The position numbers and the translations under genes were made by a program. 43,217 nt of DNA from Candidatus Siliceabacter maunaloa (lineage in GTDB: Bacteria; Actinomycetota; Thermoleophilia; Solirubrobacterales; Solirubrobacteraceae), in NCBI GenBank assembly GCA_024330185.1, contig JANDLV010000035.1:1-43217 (forward strand), in the 5' to 3' direction. Below the pieces are notes generated by a model. It made no database searches. It was not told the DNA's origin and worked only from the letters and a program-made list of their open reading frames with translations. This document shows positions 42,055 through 43,217 of this stretch, in pieces. Position 1 is the stretch's first letter; each line of letters opens with the position of its first letter.

Positions 42055-43055
42055 GGACGACGATCGTGATGCTCTCTGTCGACGAGGTACACCGGCTCGA
42101 GCACTCCCTGCCGGCCGCGCTGGCCCAGCCCGACGCCGAGGTGCTCGTCGTCGACAACGCGTGCACTGACGTGACGGCGGCGCTGGCCGGCGCCGCCGGC
42201 GCTCAGGTCCTGTCGCTGCCCGACCGGCTCAGCTACGCGGCCGCGATCAACGCGGGCCTGCGTGCGGTGGGCATCGCGCGAGGGCCTCGAGCGCAGGGCG
42301 CCACGGTTTCTCACGACGCAGCGGGGCACACCGGCGCGGTGCTCCTGCTCAACGCCGACTGCGTCCTGGCTCCCGGCTTCCTGGCCGCCGCCGGCCCGCG
42401 GCTGGCCGAGCCCGGCGTGGGCAGCGTCGCCCCGCGGCTGCTGCGCGCCACCGGCATGGAGGAGGCCGACCGCCTGGCGGTGCTCGACACCGCGGGCATG
42501 ACCATCGACCGCCGGCGCAAGAACGGCCTCGTGGGACACGGCGCGCCGGCGGAGGCCTACGCCCGGGCGGGGGAGGCCTTCGGGCCCGACGGCGCCTGCG
42601 CCCTGTACCGCCGCGCGGCGCTGGACGTTGTCGCCGTCGAGGGCGAGGCCCTGGACGAGTCGATGGCCCTGTGGGCATCGGACGCCGACCTGGCCTGGCG
42701 GGTGCGCCTGGCCGGCTGGCGCTGCGTCTACGAGCCGGCGGCCACGGCCTGGCACGTGCGCTTCTACTCGCCCAGCGCGCGCGCCGCGCTGCCGCCCGAC
42801 CACCGCGCCCTGCAGTTCCGCAACCGCCTGTTGATGCTGGCCAAGAACACCACCTGGGCCGACCTGCGCGGCGACCTGCACCGCGTGCTGGGCTACGAGG
42901 TACTGGCCCTGGGCCACGCCCTCCTGCGCGAGCGCACCCTGCTGCCCGCCTACCGCGACGCCCTCGCCCTGCTGCCGGCGACCCGCCGGCGCCGGGCAGC
43001 CGGCGCCGCCGCCCGGCGTGTCAGGCCGCCGTTCGGACTACGGCCATCCGGGTAG
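42051..43055 (+). CDS. GT2-family glycosyltransferase
   Basis: 334 aa. GT-A fold: TTIVMLSVDEVHRLEHSLPAAL, VLVVDNACTD, then LLLNADCVLAPGF (the NAD divalent-metal motif in place of DxD) and a DADLAWRVRLAGWR motif typical of GT2 rhamnosyl or galactofuranosyl transferases. A GTAHDAAGHT-like 15-residue insertion (about 77-95) before the NAD motif is not usual. The C-terminal tail is Arg-rich. It is co-translated with the GT4 gene, so both likely build the same glycan. Confidence 0.9.
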   Translation: MRTTIVMLSVDEVHRLEHSLPAALAQPDAEVLVVDNACTDVTAALAGAAGAQVLSLPDRLSYAAAINAGLRAVGIARGPRAQGATVSHDAAGHTGAVLLLNADCVLAPGFLAAAGPRLAEPGVGSVAPRLLRATGMEEADRLAVLDTAGMTIDRRRKNGLVGHGAPAEAYARAGEAFGPDGACALYRRAALDVVAVEGEALDESMALWASDADLAWRVRLAGWRCVYEPAATAWHVRFYSPSARAALPPDHRALQFRNRLLMLAKNTTWADLRGDLHRVLGYEVLALGHALLRERTLLPAYRDALALLPATRRRRAAGAAARRVRPPFGLRPSG

Positions 43056-43067
43056 AGCCGCCGAGGG

Positions 43068-43166
43068 ATGTTCCTCTTCTTCACCAACCGGCTGGGCTGT
43101 ATGGGGTCGCTGCTGATCTCGGCCATCGGCACGCTGATCCTGCTGCTCGTGCTGGGGATCATCTAA
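43068..43166 (+). CDS. Small membrane protein (32 aa)
   Basis: ATG 43068 starts MFLFFTNRLGC and continues into one hydrophobic helix (about 13-32, GSLLISAIGTLILLLVLGII), then TAA. It sits 12 bases after the GT2 stop with GAGGG immediately before the ATG. The sequence type (short MFLFF.NRLGC head plus one helix) is one I recall from Thermoleophilia genomes. No function known; length and composition argue for a real single-pass membrane peptide. Confidence 0.65.
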   Translation: MFLFFTNRLGCMGSLLISAIGTLILLLVLGII

Positions 43167-43177
43167 GGAAGCGTCAA

Positions 43178-43217
43178 TCAATAACCCTGAGGCTTGATGA
43201 TGTAGTTCCACTCGCCG
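43178..43217 (-). CDS. C-terminal end of a gene running off the window, possibly an ISAzo13-type transposase
   Basis: The minus frame from the window edge reads GEWNYIIKPQGY and stops at TGA 43180-43178. GEWNY(T/I)I-type endings occur at the end of ISAzo13-family transposases in my recollection. Only 12 codons are visible, so the call is tentative. Confidence 0.35.
   Translation of the reverse strand, partial: GEWNYIIKPQGY

Noticed and set aside
1-43217. CRISPR arrays, rRNA genes and further tRNA genes.
   Set aside because: No regularly spaced repeats of 24-40 bases, no rRNA-like conserved blocks and no second cloverleaf were seen.

Overview
The window is a very GC-rich chromosomal segment with densely packed genes, many GTG starts and repeated 4-base ATGA/GTGA overlaps. 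Gene content fits a high-GC actinobacterium, most likely Thermoleophilia/Solirubrobacterales: CobI-CobJ fusion, CbtAB cobalt transporter, RecBCD, SpoIID/LytB protein, MrfA-type helicase and a 32-residue membrane protein of a type I associate with that order. The taxonomic call is inference from gene content; no rRNA is present.

Layout. 1-3.3 kb: the end of a PhnB-like VOC protein, then a divergent OmpR-type response regulator and histidine kinase followed by a secreted or anchored PepSY protein. The regulator gene and the PepSY gene share an 11-bp-spaced direct repeat that is probably the regulator's operator. 3.3-6.6 kb: small accessory genes (DUF2442, a broken DUF2283-like gene, a GNAT acetyltransferase and several unknowns, one set behind a 17-bp palindrome). 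6.7-7.7 kb: an HhH-GPD DNA glycosylase coupled to a SnoaL-like protein that resembles the tail of an ECF sigma factor. 7.9-12.6 kb, minus strand: a cobalamin riboswitch followed by cbtB-cbtA-cobG-cobH-cobIJ, i.e. cobalt uptake plus the early ring-methylation and ring-contraction steps. 13-22.3 kb, plus strand: recC-recB-recD with 4-base overlaps.

22.4-25.2 kb: a decayed, low-quality coding region next to the 3' end of tRNA-Phe(GAA). It holds several frameshifted genes, two gene remnants placed back to back, two TetR-type palindromes and a small intact gene pair. 25.3-33 kb: an M23 peptidase, an MrfA-like helicase, a HAD phosphatase, a membrane-anchored GH2 glycosidase and succinate-semialdehyde dehydrogenase.

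33.1-34.9 kb: the most interesting block. It is a compact plus-strand cassette of three overlapping genes (TIGR04255 protein, a 161-aa partner and a 136-aa partner) set between minus-strand metabolic genes; I know of no assigned function. 34.9-43.2 kb: acetolactate synthase, a SpoIID/LytB protein and an envelope-glycan group (polytopic membrane protein, WecG/TagA, GT4 and GT2 glycosyltransferases), then a 32-aa membrane protein and the tail of a gene, probably a transposase, running off the right edge.

Two inverted repeats sit inside coding sequence (cobG and recD) and translate to poorly conserved peptide inserts. They may be members of dispersed palindromic element families.
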